A stretch of DNA of 64,000 bases from Firm-04 sp045591925 (GCA_045591925.1 JAZNTW010000017.1:1-64000), one strand, 5' to 3'; shown: positions 18,661-27,382, counted from the stretch's first letter. The notes: generated by a model from the letters alone, not told the origin. Numbers and translations: made by a program.

Positions 18661-18783
18661 TTATACAGGCGGATCTGTTCCGCTTGTTACGAGCGGCAGC
18701 AGATACAGAATGCTGAATGTGACGACAGAAGCAAGCAGCATCGTCACAAAGAAAACGATAATGATTCTGGTGTGCTTGTCCAT
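18661..18783 (-). CDS. Small single-span membrane peptide, copy 2
   Basis: A 40-residue ORF starting MDKHTRIIIVFFVTMLLASV and ending VTSGTDPPV. One hydrophobic span fills residues 6-30. AAAGGA lies upstream of the ATG at suitable distance. It is a clear paralogue of the peptide at 17357-17530, and the two lie on the minus strand at either side of the plus-strand two-gene operon. Annotation pipelines with a length cut-off would miss it. Function unknown. Confidence 0.65.
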   Translation of the reverse strand: MDKHTRIIIVFFVTMLLASVVTFSILYLLPLVTSGTDPPV

Positions 18784-18817
18784 AGGTAAATTCCTTTCTG
18801 ACGCGAATGCGCGCATC

Positions 18818-18846
18818 TTGACTTTTTACTCTCTGTATGCTATACT
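18818..18846 (+). promoter_or_regulatory. Promoter of the nucleotidyltransferase gene
   Basis: TTGACT (18818-18823), 17-base spacer, TATACT (18841-18846), 47 bases before the start codon. Confidence 0.7.
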
Positions 18847-18892
18847 TTAATTAGGAAATGATGCTTCATCTTGTTTGTCCGGAGGTGATCGT

Positions 18893-19243
18893 ATGATGCA
18901 GCAAACCTATACTGTTCAGCAGATTCAGACGAAGTTGAACCCTATTTTCTTGGAATACCGTGTTCGCAGAGCTGTTCTGTTCGGTTCGTATGCAAAAGGT
19001 CTTGCACAGGAACGCAGCGACATAGATTTGCTTGTTGACAGCGGCTTAAAAGGTATGGCGTTCTTTGGATTGCTGGAAGATGTTGTCAACGCTTTGGGAA
19101 AAGATGTTGATTTGCTGGATACGTCACAGGTTATTCCGGATTTTGAGGTTGACCGTGAGATCGCAAGAACAGGAGTCGTGATTTGGGATACAATCCACGA
19201 TGATCTTCCGGCTCTTGCGAAAGAATTAGAACAATACTTGTGA
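18893..19243 (+). CDS. Minimal nucleotidyltransferase (MNT-type)
   Basis: A 116-residue protein of the MNT/MntA family. The polymerase-beta-type motif is intact: GSYAKGLAQERSDIDLLV gives the GS and DxD residues, and a third acidic residue is in KDVDLLD. In MNT-HEPN modules this enzyme adds AMP to a HEPN ribonuclease partner and silences it. No HEPN gene is found on either side; the downstream gene is a winged-helix protein on the other strand. Start at 18893 follows GGAGGTGAT. It has its own promoter and a hairpin at 19251-19278. An orphan antitoxin or a different nucleotidyl-transfer role are both possible. Confidence 0.85.
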   Translation: MMQQTYTVQQIQTKLNPIFLEYRVRRAVLFGSYAKGLAQERSDIDLLVDSGLKGMAFFGLLEDVVNALGKDVDLLDTSQVIPDFEVDREIARTGVVIWDTIHDDLPALAKELEQYL

Positions 19244-19250
19244 AATACAG

Positions 19251-19278
19251 CCGCAGTTATGATTCGTCATAGCTGCGG
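19251..19278 (+). terminator. Hairpin after nucleotidyltransferase gene
   Basis: CCGCAG (19251-19256) pairs with CTGCGG (19273-19278), extended by ATGA/TCAT inside. The following T-run is short, so it is a moderate terminator candidate. Confidence 0.5.
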
Positions 19279-19453
19279 TTATGATTTACAATGTTGAAAA
19301 GAAAGCCGCCCTGCACTTGACCGCCGTGCTTCGATATGATCTGTGAAAAACTATTTGTACGCGCGGTATAGTAAGCAATGTCAGAACGGATATATATTGA
19401 ACTTTCTTTTTCAATCCGTAAGTAAACTTGGGTACTGAATATAGAGATGCATT

Positions 19454-20161
19454 TCAGGGACTACCCCATACAGCAGAACGCACCTCCGGACAGATGCGGC
19501 AGAGCGCAGCAGGGTGAAACATGATAATATCTGCTTGCTCCGGAGCACTCCGCATCTTAGGCATCCGTGCGCGGATATGCCCGACCTCAAATCGCACAAT
19601 CGAATAATGATTGTCCACATAGACACGCCGGTTCTCCTTTGATCTGCGCTGGATCCGGACGATCAGTCCGAGCTCCACCAGTTCCCGAATTGTCTGTATT
19701 ACGCTCTCACGCTTCATGCCGATCTGCGCGGCAATGTCATTGTAGCTGTTCCAGCAGTCATTCAGCGTCGGGCTGAACGACTTGCACAGGAACAGATATA
19801 TGAGCATCTGGCGCGGGTTCAGCATCCCGAAAATATGACGGTCAACCATAAAATAGCCGGTGTCTGTCTGCTGCTTCGTGACCGCATAGCAGTATGCGCC
19901 GTGATGTCCGTTTGCTTTCTTATTGCGTTCGAGATAATCGACCAGCCCCTTTTCACGGAGCCGGTCGATTGCTTTGGATACTGTAACAGGCGACTTAATA
20001 CCACAGTTCGCGGCAATTGTCCGCTGCTTAACCAAGATCACCGCCGCACCTTGCAGCGTAAAGCCGGAAGCAGGAAGGCTGCACAGATACGCATATACCG
20101 TGACTTCATGTGCATCCATCCTAAGCGCAAAAATGTTGTTGCTCAATCTGAATATACTCAC
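19454..20161 (-). CDS. Winged-helix DNA-binding protein (replication/transfer regulator type)
   Basis: A 235-residue protein with two predicted winged-helix units: residues about 15-75 (TIAANCGIKSPVTVSKAIDRL) and about 105-175 (SYNDIAAQIGMKRESVIQTI). The double winged-helix layout is shared by replication-initiator-like regulators common in Firmicutes ICEs. Translation probably begins at the GTG at 20161, seven bases after AGGAGG. It is the last gene of the right-hand minus-strand conjugation block, just downstream of two small helical proteins. Whether it initiates replication or regulates transfer cannot be told from sequence. Confidence 0.78.
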   Translation of the reverse strand: MSIFRLSNNIFALRMDAHEVTVYAYLCSLPASGFTLQGAAVILVKQRTIAANCGIKSPVTVSKAIDRLREKGLVDYLERNKKANGHHGAYCYAVTKQQTDTGYFMVDRHIFGMLNPRQMLIYLFLCKSFSPTLNDCWNSYNDIAAQIGMKRESVIQTIRELVELGLIVRIQRRSKENRRVYVDNHYSIVRFEVGHIRARMPKMRSAPEQADIIMFHPAALCRICPEVRSAVWGSP

Positions 20162-20178
20162 CGTGCAGCCTCCTTTCT

Positions 20179-20397
20179 TTACTGAATCGGTTCGTATTTC
20201 TCCAGATACTTTGTGAAAAGCAGACCAATCTGATCATCAACGGAATCCTGAATGTCCTCGCAGCCGTTGATTACAGTTTTGAGTTCATTGTAATTGACCT
20301 TGTCGCCGAGCTTTTCCTCGGTAAGAACGATGATGTCGTCGATCATGCGGTAAAGCAAGTAGGTGATATGACTTTGCAGTTCTGTTCTATTTTCCAT
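20179..20397 (-). CDS. Small ICE protein of unknown function
   Basis: A 72-residue, mainly helical acidic protein (LLYRMIDDIIVLTEEKLGD; YNELKTVINGCEDIQDSVDD) with no membrane segment. The ATG at 20397 has the site GGAGGAG; an in-frame upstream ATG lacks one. It sits between a coiled-coil protein and the winged-helix gene in the same operon. No family is recognised. Confidence 0.7.
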   Translation of the reverse strand: MENRTELQSHITYLLYRMIDDIIVLTEEKLGDKVNYNELKTVINGCEDIQDSVDDQIGLLFTKYLEKYEPIQ

Positions 20398-20411
20398 AAT
20401 ACTCCTCCTCA

Positions 20412-20876
20412 TTACGTTTCGCTAGTCTGCGGACTGACGATTCCCTGTTCGTATGTTTCCTGTGCATCGGCGGCAATCGCTGCCTGACTTGCCGCGCCCT
20501 GAACTGCCTGCGCCATCTGCTCAACGCTCAGCGATTCGGCTGCATCACCGATCAGCGCCAAAAGCTCCAGCGCTCGGTTGATCTGATCGGTTTCGATAGT
20601 AGCGCCCTTCGTCTGCATTCGGGCAATTTTCTTCTTGACCTCCTGCGCTTGAATCTCAGCGCAGACCGTTTTCAGCTGCCGGATATCCTCTCTGTCCTGC
20701 TGATTTTCGAGCTGAAGCTGTGTTATCTTTTCCGAACGCTTTTGAATCGCGGCTTCCTTGCGCTGTATCGCAAGACGCGCGCCGCGGAGCGAGTATTTGC
20801 GGGAATCACCCGCGACTCCGGTTTCCTGCTTTGCTTCCTCCACCAGTTCCGCTTTTTTCTTTTCTGCTTCATTCAT
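20412..20876 (-). CDS. Coiled-coil protein in the conjugation operon
   Basis: A 154-residue protein. Residues about 20-95 are a long charged helix likely to form coiled coil (QRKEAAIQKRSEKITQLQLE), and the Ala/Gln-rich C-terminus lacks Trp and Cys. Small coiled-coil proteins (DUF4315-like) are frequent at this place in related ICEs; I cannot confirm the family. The start at 20876 overlaps the upstream gene's stop by eight bases and is preceded by GGAGG; the longer frame has no ribosome site. Confidence 0.75.
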   Translation of the reverse strand: MNEAEKKKAELVEEAKQETGVAGDSRKYSLRGARLAIQRKEAAIQKRSEKITQLQLENQQDREDIRQLKTVCAEIQAQEVKKKIARMQTKGATIETDQINRALELLALIGDAAESLSVEQMAQAVQGAASQAAIAADAQETYEQGIVSPQTSET

Positions 20877-23010
20877 TTGTATCCTCCACAATCGTTTTTG
20901 TAAGCAAATCCGAGATTTTCTCCGGATATGCAAGACTCCCCTGATCGTCACCGAACACGCCGTTTTCCCCGAACATGAAAGAGCCGGTATAGATCTCTTT
21001 CGGGTTCACGGGGCTGACGGTGTTTTTATTCAGCACGGTCAGGATGTTTTCCTGGTAATACGCATACGCCGGTGCCAGCCGCACCGTATCATCAAAGGCA
21101 GATTTCGTTTTCTGCCCGATCACCTTAAAATCCGCGTGAGACACACAATTCATAAGTGTATGTCCGTTGTGACCGCTGCCGTCCACTGCAATGATGCCGC
21201 CGACTGTTCCCCCCTTGATGCACTCAACACGCTCCGCGTCCTTGAATTCACCGCAGGAGAAATCAAGCTCATTGCAATAGCAGTTAGAGATCAGCGCGCC
21301 CTCAGCATCGGTCGTTCCTTCCGCTGCAATGCCGCCCGCAGCTGTCTCCGTTTTCAGGATAATGTTCCGCGCAAGGCAGCCCCGAATGCTGCCGCCGTAA
21401 CAATTCGGCAGTTCGCGTCCTTTTGCATCGTATGCACGCGCACCGGCTGCACTTCCGACCACACCGCCTGCATTGAAGATATTGCCCTGCGCGGAATAAT
21501 AATAGACTGCGGAATCCGTAACCGCCGCAGGCTTGCCGGAGATTCCGCCGCAATAGAGATAGTAATCCGGCAGCTCATTGAAAATGCCGAAATCTGTCAC
21601 ATAGCAGCCGTCGATCTGCCCGCCGATGCCTGTGATCGCGCCGATGCAATGCTCCGCGTGCTTAGTTGGCTCTATGGGTTCTTCCTCCGGCTCGATGATG
21701 TTTCCGTCCTCGTCATACTCAATCACATCCGGAGGCACAACCTCCATTGTAGTGACCGCTGGCTGTTCTTCCTCGGCTTCCGGTTCCGGCAGCTTTACCG
21801 TAATAGACGAATGCGACACCGAACAATGCTCGATCACGGTTTCTCCGGTTTCGTAGACTTGTTCATCCTCCGCGAGATAGTGGTAGTTGTATGCGGTACA
21901 TACAAGAAACCCGTAGTCCTTGTATTCATCCGAAACAATCGCAGAATTGCGAATATTCACATTCTTTATGACCGCGCCGGATACCGTTTCAAACAACGGC
22001 GCATCCAGGTTTTCAATGAAGAACCCGCCGCCGTCATACTCAAAATGCTCGGAATTCGGATCTGCTTTCAGCTCGTTGACCGTGCGGATCGGTGTATGCG
22101 ATGTCCAGACAGGGAACGAAATGTCAGCGGTTTGTTTGAAATATCCGCGCGCCTTTTCCTCGCTCATCAACTCAAGCTGATCGAAATAGTCGATGCGGTA
22201 CGGATCTTCGCGTGTGCCTAAACCGCCGCCGTATTTCACCAGCACGCGGTACAACTTGGTATCTTCGGTGAAGTCATACGCCTGTCCGCCGTAATACTCG
22301 ATCTTTTTGCCGTTCGGATCGCTCGTGAATCCCCACGAATAACCGGGAACATGGGTGAAGAAATCAGTCTTGTCGAACTCTGGCAGCAGAATATTCGCCT
22401 TGCCCTTGCTGATCGCGCCCTTGAGCTGCAAGTCCTCGACCGGCACAGCGGAATAGCTGCGGTCAATCGTGACCGTGATCTGCTCGGCATTATCAGCGAT
22501 CTCATCCTGTTTCGGAATAATGAGCCCGTCCTCAGCGACATTTGCGGATTCAACGGAAGTTTCAGGAAATGCAGTACCACGCCCGAAGTTCTTTCCGATT
22601 GCAAACGCCGCCATGGAAAACAGCATCACACCGCCTGTAATAGCCAGGAACAAAACCGGCGATTTCTTCCGTTTCCGGACAATCTCGCCGGTCTTTTTGT
22701 CACGCTTTTCGTTCCGATCGATCTGCATTTCACCGCTGCTGACGATCTCTGCTGCACCGGTTTCAATCAGCCGGTCAAACCGTTCATTTTCAAGATTCGC
22801 CGTGATTTCGATTTCCGTCCGGTAAACGGAATACTCCGCAACCACCACCTTGCTGCGGATGCCCTGTGTGAACAGCCGGTACTCCCGCGATTCGACCACC
22901 GCCGCCTTTGACAGCTCCGGCACTTCGCCGTCGGCGGCATCGAGAATCAGGAACGGCATCGTTTCCTGATCTCTGCCGGCTTCCAGCCGCACCTTACAAA
23001 AATACTTCAA
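20869..23010 (-). CDS. Large membrane-anchored surface protein in the T4SS operon
   Basis: A 713-residue protein. An N-terminal cytoplasmic-looking domain (about 1-120) ends in a basic stretch (RKRKK) before one hydrophobic span (VLFLAITGGVMLFSMAAFAI), with some 560 residues outside. The outer part has repeated phrases (GGFFIENLDAPLFETVSGAVIKNV; VGGIIAVDGSGHNGHTLMNCVS; GGVVGSAAGAR) typical of GLUG-like right-handed beta-helix surface proteins, plus an acidic Glu/Pro segment near 440-480. It could act as an adhesin for mating-pair contact; this is inference from fold and position. The likely start is TTG at 23010, seven bases after AAAGGAGG, overlapping the previous stop as TTGA. No LPXTG or lipobox was seen. 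Confidence 0.75.
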   Translation of the reverse strand: MKYFCKVRLEAGRDQETMPFLILDAADGEVPELSKAAVVESREYRLFTQGIRSKVVVAEYSVYRTEIEITANLENERFDRLIETGAAEIVSSGEMQIDRNEKRDKKTGEIVRKRKKSPVLFLAITGGVMLFSMAAFAIGKNFGRGTAFPETSVESANVAEDGLIIPKQDEIADNAEQITVTIDRSYSAVPVEDLQLKGAISKGKANILLPEFDKTDFFTHVPGYSWGFTSDPNGKKIEYYGGQAYDFTEDTKLYRVLVKYGGGLGTREDPYRIDYFDQLELMSEEKARGYFKQTADISFPVWTSHTPIRTVNELKADPNSEHFEYDGGGFFIENLDAPLFETVSGAVIKNVNIRNSAIVSDEYKDYGFLVCTAYNYHYLAEDEQVYETGETVIEHCSVSHSSITVKLPEPEAEEEQPAVTTMEVVPPDVIEYDEDGNIIEPEEEPIEPTKHAEHCIGAITGIGGQIDGCYVTDFGIFNELPDYYLYCGGISGKPAAVTDSAVYYYSAQGNIFNAGGVVGSAAGARAYDAKGRELPNCYGGSIRGCLARNIILKTETAAGGIAAEGTTDAEGALISNCYCNELDFSCGEFKDAERVECIKGGTVGGIIAVDGSGHNGHTLMNCVSHADFKVIGQKTKSAFDDTVRLAPAYAYYQENILTVLNKNTVSPVNPKEIYTGSFMFGENGVFGDDQGSLAYPEKISDLLTKTIVEDTNE

Positions 23011-23294
23011 TTCAACTCCTCCTTTGCGCGCCGCTTCTCCCGCAGCATCATCACGGTGCACAACCCGCCGCCCGCGCCCAGCACAACCAGATCAACCGGA
23101 TAAAACCGCCATGATTCATCCGTATCCGATGCAACGGTTTCCTGCGTATCTGCATCAGTTTCCTTTACCTGATAGTTCATCACCAGACTGACCAGCAGCG
23201 CAATAGACGCGAGAATTGCAAACAGCGTGATTGCGCGTTTCTGCGAGAAATATCCGCGCACTTTCTCTGCGCGTTTCCTGTGTCCCTCAAACAT
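23007..23294 (-). CDS. Small two-span membrane protein in the T4SS operon
   Basis: A 95-residue protein with a basic N-terminus (HRKRAEKVRGYFSQKRA), a hydrophobic span at about 22-40, an acidic extracellular loop (KETDADTQETVASDTDE) and a second span at about 66-82, ending in basic residues. The start follows GGAGG. It is tightly packed between the 424-residue membrane protein and the surface protein, and overlaps the latter by four bases. No family recognised; it probably belongs to the conjugation apparatus because of operon position. Confidence 0.72.
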   Translation of the reverse strand: MFEGHRKRAEKVRGYFSQKRAITLFAILASIALLVSLVMNYQVKETDADTQETVASDTDESWRFYPVDLVVLGAGGGLCTVMMLREKRRAKEELN

Positions 23295-23295
23295 T

Positions 23296-24570
23296 TTATC
23301 CTCCTTCCGGTTCTGCGATCAGGTATTGCTCAATATTCATCGCTGTCATCGAAACCCATTGCTGTTCATCTTCGGTGAAGCTTAGTGTTTGCATGACCTG
23401 TTCCGCGGTGTAGAAGTTGAGCCCGAATGAGTGCAGCGTGTGAAGATGATCGCAGGTGTAATACGGCGTTCGGATAGTCTCCGGGGTATTGTTGCGCGCG
23501 GTTTCTGCCGCTGCAACTTCGCGGTTCAGCCGTGCCTGCATACTCGCGCCGAGCTGTCCGTCAATGTTCAGTCCCCAGACTCCGAACACGCTCGACCAGT
23601 TGTTGACCGCCTGCACGAAAAGCGCGTAGGTGCTGTCAACCCGCTGCTGCGCGTAGGGCTGACCGGCGGCAGGCGTGTTGTTGAACTCGTTGACCGCGTT
23701 CACATAGTCGTTGCTGCGCGGCACAACCATAATGTTCCAGTCATCCCGCCGTGTAATTGCCGCTGTCAGGTCTGCCTGCGCCTGTGTGTAATCCGGATTC
23801 GGTTCCTCATGATAGTGAACCGAGCAATCCGCATTCGGACATTCCTGCCCGTGATACTGTGTTTCGGTGACTGCCACCATATCCGCTACAATCAGGTCAA
23901 ACACATCCTGTGTATAGCTGACCGGGTACAACACGCCCTGCGAACCGTGCGCTTCGTTCTCCTGCCGTTCCAGATACACATACGCAATCGCGATGCCCTC
24001 TGCCTCTGAAACTGCAAGCTGCCAAGCGTTTTTGAGCTGCGTTTTGCGAGCAGGAGTCGCAAGCGAGGTCTGGTATTCCGCAGACGGTTCATTGCGCCGC
24101 AGATACACCGTGTCATTGTGGGGCATATCCGAAGTATTGAAAGCAAGCGCGTCAATTTTATCCGTGTATTCGCGCTTTTTCGCATTGACCGCTGTTTCAA
24201 ACAAGCCTTTCGCTTCCGTGATTTCTTCCGGAATATCCTCGCCGAGCGCGACCGGTGTCGCATACGCCTGATGCTGTGCGTTGTTGTCCTGCGCGGCAAC
24301 GCCGGTCAGAATGATGAGCAGCGTCATGAGCAGATACAACACCAGCCCGATTGCCAGAATTACCCATGTGACCGGTGAAATCAGGATTGCGACCGTGTGA
24401 ACGATCAGACCGTGCAGCACATTTATAGTGACTTTTGCAGCGTGAACAGTTTTCTTCGCGGTTTCTCTTGCTGTCCTGACTGTCCGTCTGCCTTTATTAG
24501 CGGCATCCGCTCCGAGCCGTACACTCTCCGCGCCGGTGTCTGCTGTATCATTCCAGTTGATCTTCCGCAC
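23296..24570 (-). CDS. T4SS membrane protein, hydrolase domain apparently absent
   Basis: A 424-residue protein. A charged N-terminus (TARETAKKTVHAAK) precedes one long hydrophobic segment (about 57-95); the rest is extracellular, with helical stretches and a Cys/His-rich piece (CPNADCSVHYHEE). The end resembles the middle of the large CD1107/PrgK-like proteins of clostridial ICEs (HLHTLHSFGLNFYTAEQVMQTLSFTEDEQQWV), which usually continue into a NlpC/P60 or CHAP peptidoglycan hydrolase. Here the protein stops soon after this segment and no such domain follows. Start is a GTG inside the end of virB4 (23-base overlap). The truncation claim rests on remembered family architecture. Confidence 0.75.
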   Translation of the reverse strand: MRKINWNDTADTGAESVRLGADAANKGRRTVRTARETAKKTVHAAKVTINVLHGLIVHTVAILISPVTWVILAIGLVLYLLMTLLIILTGVAAQDNNAQHQAYATPVALGEDIPEEITEAKGLFETAVNAKKREYTDKIDALAFNTSDMPHNDTVYLRRNEPSAEYQTSLATPARKTQLKNAWQLAVSEAEGIAIAYVYLERQENEAHGSQGVLYPVSYTQDVFDLIVADMVAVTETQYHGQECPNADCSVHYHEEPNPDYTQAQADLTAAITRRDDWNIMVVPRSNDYVNAVNEFNNTPAAGQPYAQQRVDSTYALFVQAVNNWSSVFGVWGLNIDGQLGASMQARLNREVAAAETARNNTPETIRTPYYTCDHLHTLHSFGLNFYTAEQVMQTLSFTEDEQQWVSMTAMNIEQYLIAEPEGG

Positions 24571-26986
24571 GCGCCGTCACCGCCTTCTGCGCTTCACCGA
24601 ACTTGGTAGTAATGATACGGTAAATATCCGTGTCGGTCGGGAAGCTGTTGTCAAACGGAATCACACCGTAATCACCGGCATAGATCATGCCGCAGCCAGC
24701 GCCGACGCCGTTCAGGTAGGTGTCCATTGTCTCTTTCGGAATATGCAGCAGATTCGCAAGCTGTTCGCGGTCGGTTTCATTCTGCGCGAGCATCACCACA
24801 AACTGCGTGTTTGAGATCATTGTCCGGGCAAGTTCAGAGCGGAGCAGATCATCCACATTCTGCGTGATTCCGCAAGGAACACCGCCCCATTTTCGTGCGC
24901 GTTTATACAATTCATAAAAGAAGTTTGCGGACTGTTCGCTCTTAAATAACAAGTACATCTCATCTATCATGATGTGCGTTTTTACGCCTTTTGCGCGGTT
25001 TTTCGCAACTCTGTCCCAGATGTTTTCCAGAACGATCATCATGGCGAGTGTCTGCATACTCTTGCCGAGTTCCTTAATGTCATAGGAGACAATCCGCTTG
25101 TGAATGTTCACATTGGTCTCATGCGCAAAGACATTCATCGAGCCGTGAACATAGAGGTGCAGCGTCTGCCGCAGATATACCGCAGCCGGGCGGGTTTCGT
25201 CAGATGCTTCCTGCTCATATTTCAGCAGTTCATCGTAATATTCCCGCAGCGTCGGCTTCGGGTAATTGCGGTATGCGCTGTGCATCACGCTGTCGATAAT
25301 CGTTTTCTGAATCGGCGTGATTTCCGCATCGCCCATGATTGCGCTGAAAAAGGAAAGCAGAAAATCCAGCTTTGCCTTAACCGGATCGTACTCTTTATCG
25401 TCACTGTCCGGATTCTCGGTCAGATCGAGGGGATTGATGTGTGTGCCGCTGTTCTCAGACATATAGATGACCTCGCCGCCGAGCAATTCAACAAGGGCTG
25501 CATACTCGCGCTCTGGATCGACTATGAGGATCTCATCGTTTTGCGAGAGATAGATGTAGAGGATCATCAGCTTTGCCGTCATGGATTTGCCGCTGCCCGG
25601 CATACCGAAAATGAAGCTGTTGGGATTGTTCAGCTTCATGCGGTCAAACAGAATGACCGAGCGCGAGAGCCGATTCTGCCCGAAGTAAATGCCGTTTTCG
25701 TGCATCAGTTCACGCGAATTGAACGGCATGAAAATCGCGGTACTGTCCGTATCCAGCGTGCGCCGCACCTGAATATTCTGCTCTTTGTCGATGCCGCAGG
25801 AATTGCCGATCGGCAGGCAGGAATCGAAAGCTGCCTCCTGCCGGTACGGTGCATTGGACATTTCGATCTGCCGTCCGCGCAGCACCGTCTGCACTTTGTC
25901 TGTTGCAGCGTCCAGTTCGTCCATACTATCCGCCAGAATCATCATGATGAACTGCACCCGCGTCATCTTCACATTGTGACTTTGCAGCTTTTCCAGATAC
26001 GCCTTTGCTTCGAGCTTGTCTGTTTCCAGCGCCGTGCCTTCGATCGGATCAATGTACGCGCCCTTTGCAGTCTCCGCGCTCTTGCGCTTCTTGTTGATTT
26101 CCTCCTGTTTCATGTCGGTCAGCTTGCGCTGCACGAGCTGCAATGCCTCCGCCTGATCGACAAAGTCGATGTTTTCGGAGATGACCGTTTGCAGATTGAG
26201 CTCCAGCAGTTCCGGATACAGATTGTCCGTGACTTCGGAACCGAGCCGCTTGATATAGATGCAGCGGGCATATTTATCGCCGATCATGAAGAAGTCCTTT
26301 TTGAATTCAAATGAATCCGGACAGCAGAGCTGCTTTTCTGCCTGACGGTCAAGCTCCGAACGCGATACCGGAGATATTTGCTTGTCCACATCGCAGAGAA
26401 TATCTGCCATGAAGCGAACACGGTCATTCGCCGTCAGCGGCGTTGCTTTTGAGCCAATCACCGCAAGGCTGCGGTTGAGCCGCTGCTCAAAGTTATACAG
26501 CCTTGTATTCGCGGTTTCAAAGTCCACCGCACAAACCGTCACCGTGATGATCTTCCGGCAGCGCAGCCCCTTTTGCCCCTCCATGACCTTGCTGCGAATG
26601 ACGGAATTGAACTCCTGCCGCTGATGATCGTGACCGTCGCCGCGTGCATGAAGCATCAGTCGCTCAGATTCCTCGCGGTTCATCGGAAGATTGACAAGCG
26701 AGATCTGCACGGAAACCGTGCTGTCAAAGTTGTTCAGCAGCTCAGAAAACTGCCGCAGCTTCACTTCCTGCTCGTCCTCCGTCAGCACGGAATAGTTGAT
26801 GTCCTCGATCAGATACGACTTGCTGTAAAGGTTGACCGTTTCGCGCCCAACCTTGACATTCGCGGCATTCAGCATCACATAATTGCTGACGAACCGCTCA
26901 TAGGGCTGTGTCTGGATTGTTGTCCGCCTGACTCGTTTGGGCTTCTTGCGAAACAGTCCCGCCAGGAACCGTAATATATGAATCAT
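24548..26986 (-). CDS. virB4: VirB4/TraE-family ATPase of the conjugative T4SS
   Basis: An 812-residue energy-supplying ATPase of the secretion channel. The Walker A motif is clear (GMPGSGKSMT, about residues 462-471), Walker B is IMIDEMYLLF near 680, and a family-typical ITQNVDDLLRS follows. N-terminal residues 1-400 match the VirB4 N-terminal layout. Its ATG overlaps the prgI stop, with GGAGGTG in front, and its end overlaps the next gene by 23 bases, so the genes are translationally coupled. It acts at the cytoplasmic membrane. All key motifs look intact. Confidence 0.93.
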   Translation of the reverse strand: MIHILRFLAGLFRKKPKRVRRTTIQTQPYERFVSNYVMLNAANVKVGRETVNLYSKSYLIEDINYSVLTEDEQEVKLRQFSELLNNFDSTVSVQISLVNLPMNREESERLMLHARGDGHDHQRQEFNSVIRSKVMEGQKGLRCRKIITVTVCAVDFETANTRLYNFEQRLNRSLAVIGSKATPLTANDRVRFMADILCDVDKQISPVSRSELDRQAEKQLCCPDSFEFKKDFFMIGDKYARCIYIKRLGSEVTDNLYPELLELNLQTVISENIDFVDQAEALQLVQRKLTDMKQEEINKKRKSAETAKGAYIDPIEGTALETDKLEAKAYLEKLQSHNVKMTRVQFIMMILADSMDELDAATDKVQTVLRGRQIEMSNAPYRQEAAFDSCLPIGNSCGIDKEQNIQVRRTLDTDSTAIFMPFNSRELMHENGIYFGQNRLSRSVILFDRMKLNNPNSFIFGMPGSGKSMTAKLMILYIYLSQNDEILIVDPEREYAALVELLGGEVIYMSENSGTHINPLDLTENPDSDDKEYDPVKAKLDFLLSFFSAIMGDAEITPIQKTIIDSVMHSAYRNYPKPTLREYYDELLKYEQEASDETRPAAVYLRQTLHLYVHGSMNVFAHETNVNIHKRIVSYDIKELGKSMQTLAMMIVLENIWDRVAKNRAKGVKTHIMIDEMYLLFKSEQSANFFYELYKRARKWGGVPCGITQNVDDLLRSELARTMISNTQFVVMLAQNETDREQLANLLHIPKETMDTYLNGVGAGCGMIYAGDYGVIPFDNSFPTDTDIYRIITTKFGEAQKAVTARAEDQLE

Positions 26987-27371
26987 TCTTCCACCTCCAC
27001 ATATTCTCCGCTGTCGATTCTCTGCCGCACAATTTCCTGCTCGATGATTTCTTCATGCAACTGCTGAAAGATTCCGTCCGCGTCCTCGTAAACACGAATC
27101 TGCGGACGAAACCACATATTGCACATCGCTTTGACGAGTTCCTCAAAGCGCATTCCCTTGAATGTGAAAAAGCCGAACGCGAAAAACGGCATGACGGCGA
27201 CAATCACGAACCACGCAGCACATCGCCGGAGACGCGCCCGCGCCCGAAAACGCCAATCGGCACGCCGACCAGAACCGCTCCGGCGATTGAAAAAAACTGC
27301 CGTGACGACAGCCCGAAAATGAGTTTGGATTTGTATTCCTGAATCTCCGCAGGAATCTTCATGGATAACAT
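26983..27371 (-). pseudogene. prgI: PrgI-like T4SS membrane protein, interrupted by a frameshift
   Basis: A PrgI-family protein normally about 110-130 residues long with two membrane spans. The first part (MKIPAEIQEYKSKLIFGLSSRQF, span AGAVLVGVPIGVF) is read from 27371, five bases after GGAGGT. The second part (FVIVAVMPFFAFGFFTFKGM ... RQRIDSGEYVEVEE) is in another frame and ends at 26983. They join near 27225-27240, where one missing base would restore a single ORF; the first frame otherwise stops at LRGS. Both halves match the family, so this is a recent frameshift, a sequencing error or recoding; no slippery heptamer is visible. VirB4 translation depends on coupling from this gene's end. 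Confidence 0.75.
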
Positions 27372-27382
27372 GACGCACCTCC

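Noticed and set aside
20758..22221. 487-codon plus-strand ORF opposite the surface protein
   Set aside because: Antisense, no ribosome site, composition of a shadow.
24974..26314. 446-codon plus-strand ORF opposite virB4
   Set aside because: The minus strand has clear Walker motifs; the opposing frame has shadow-like composition.
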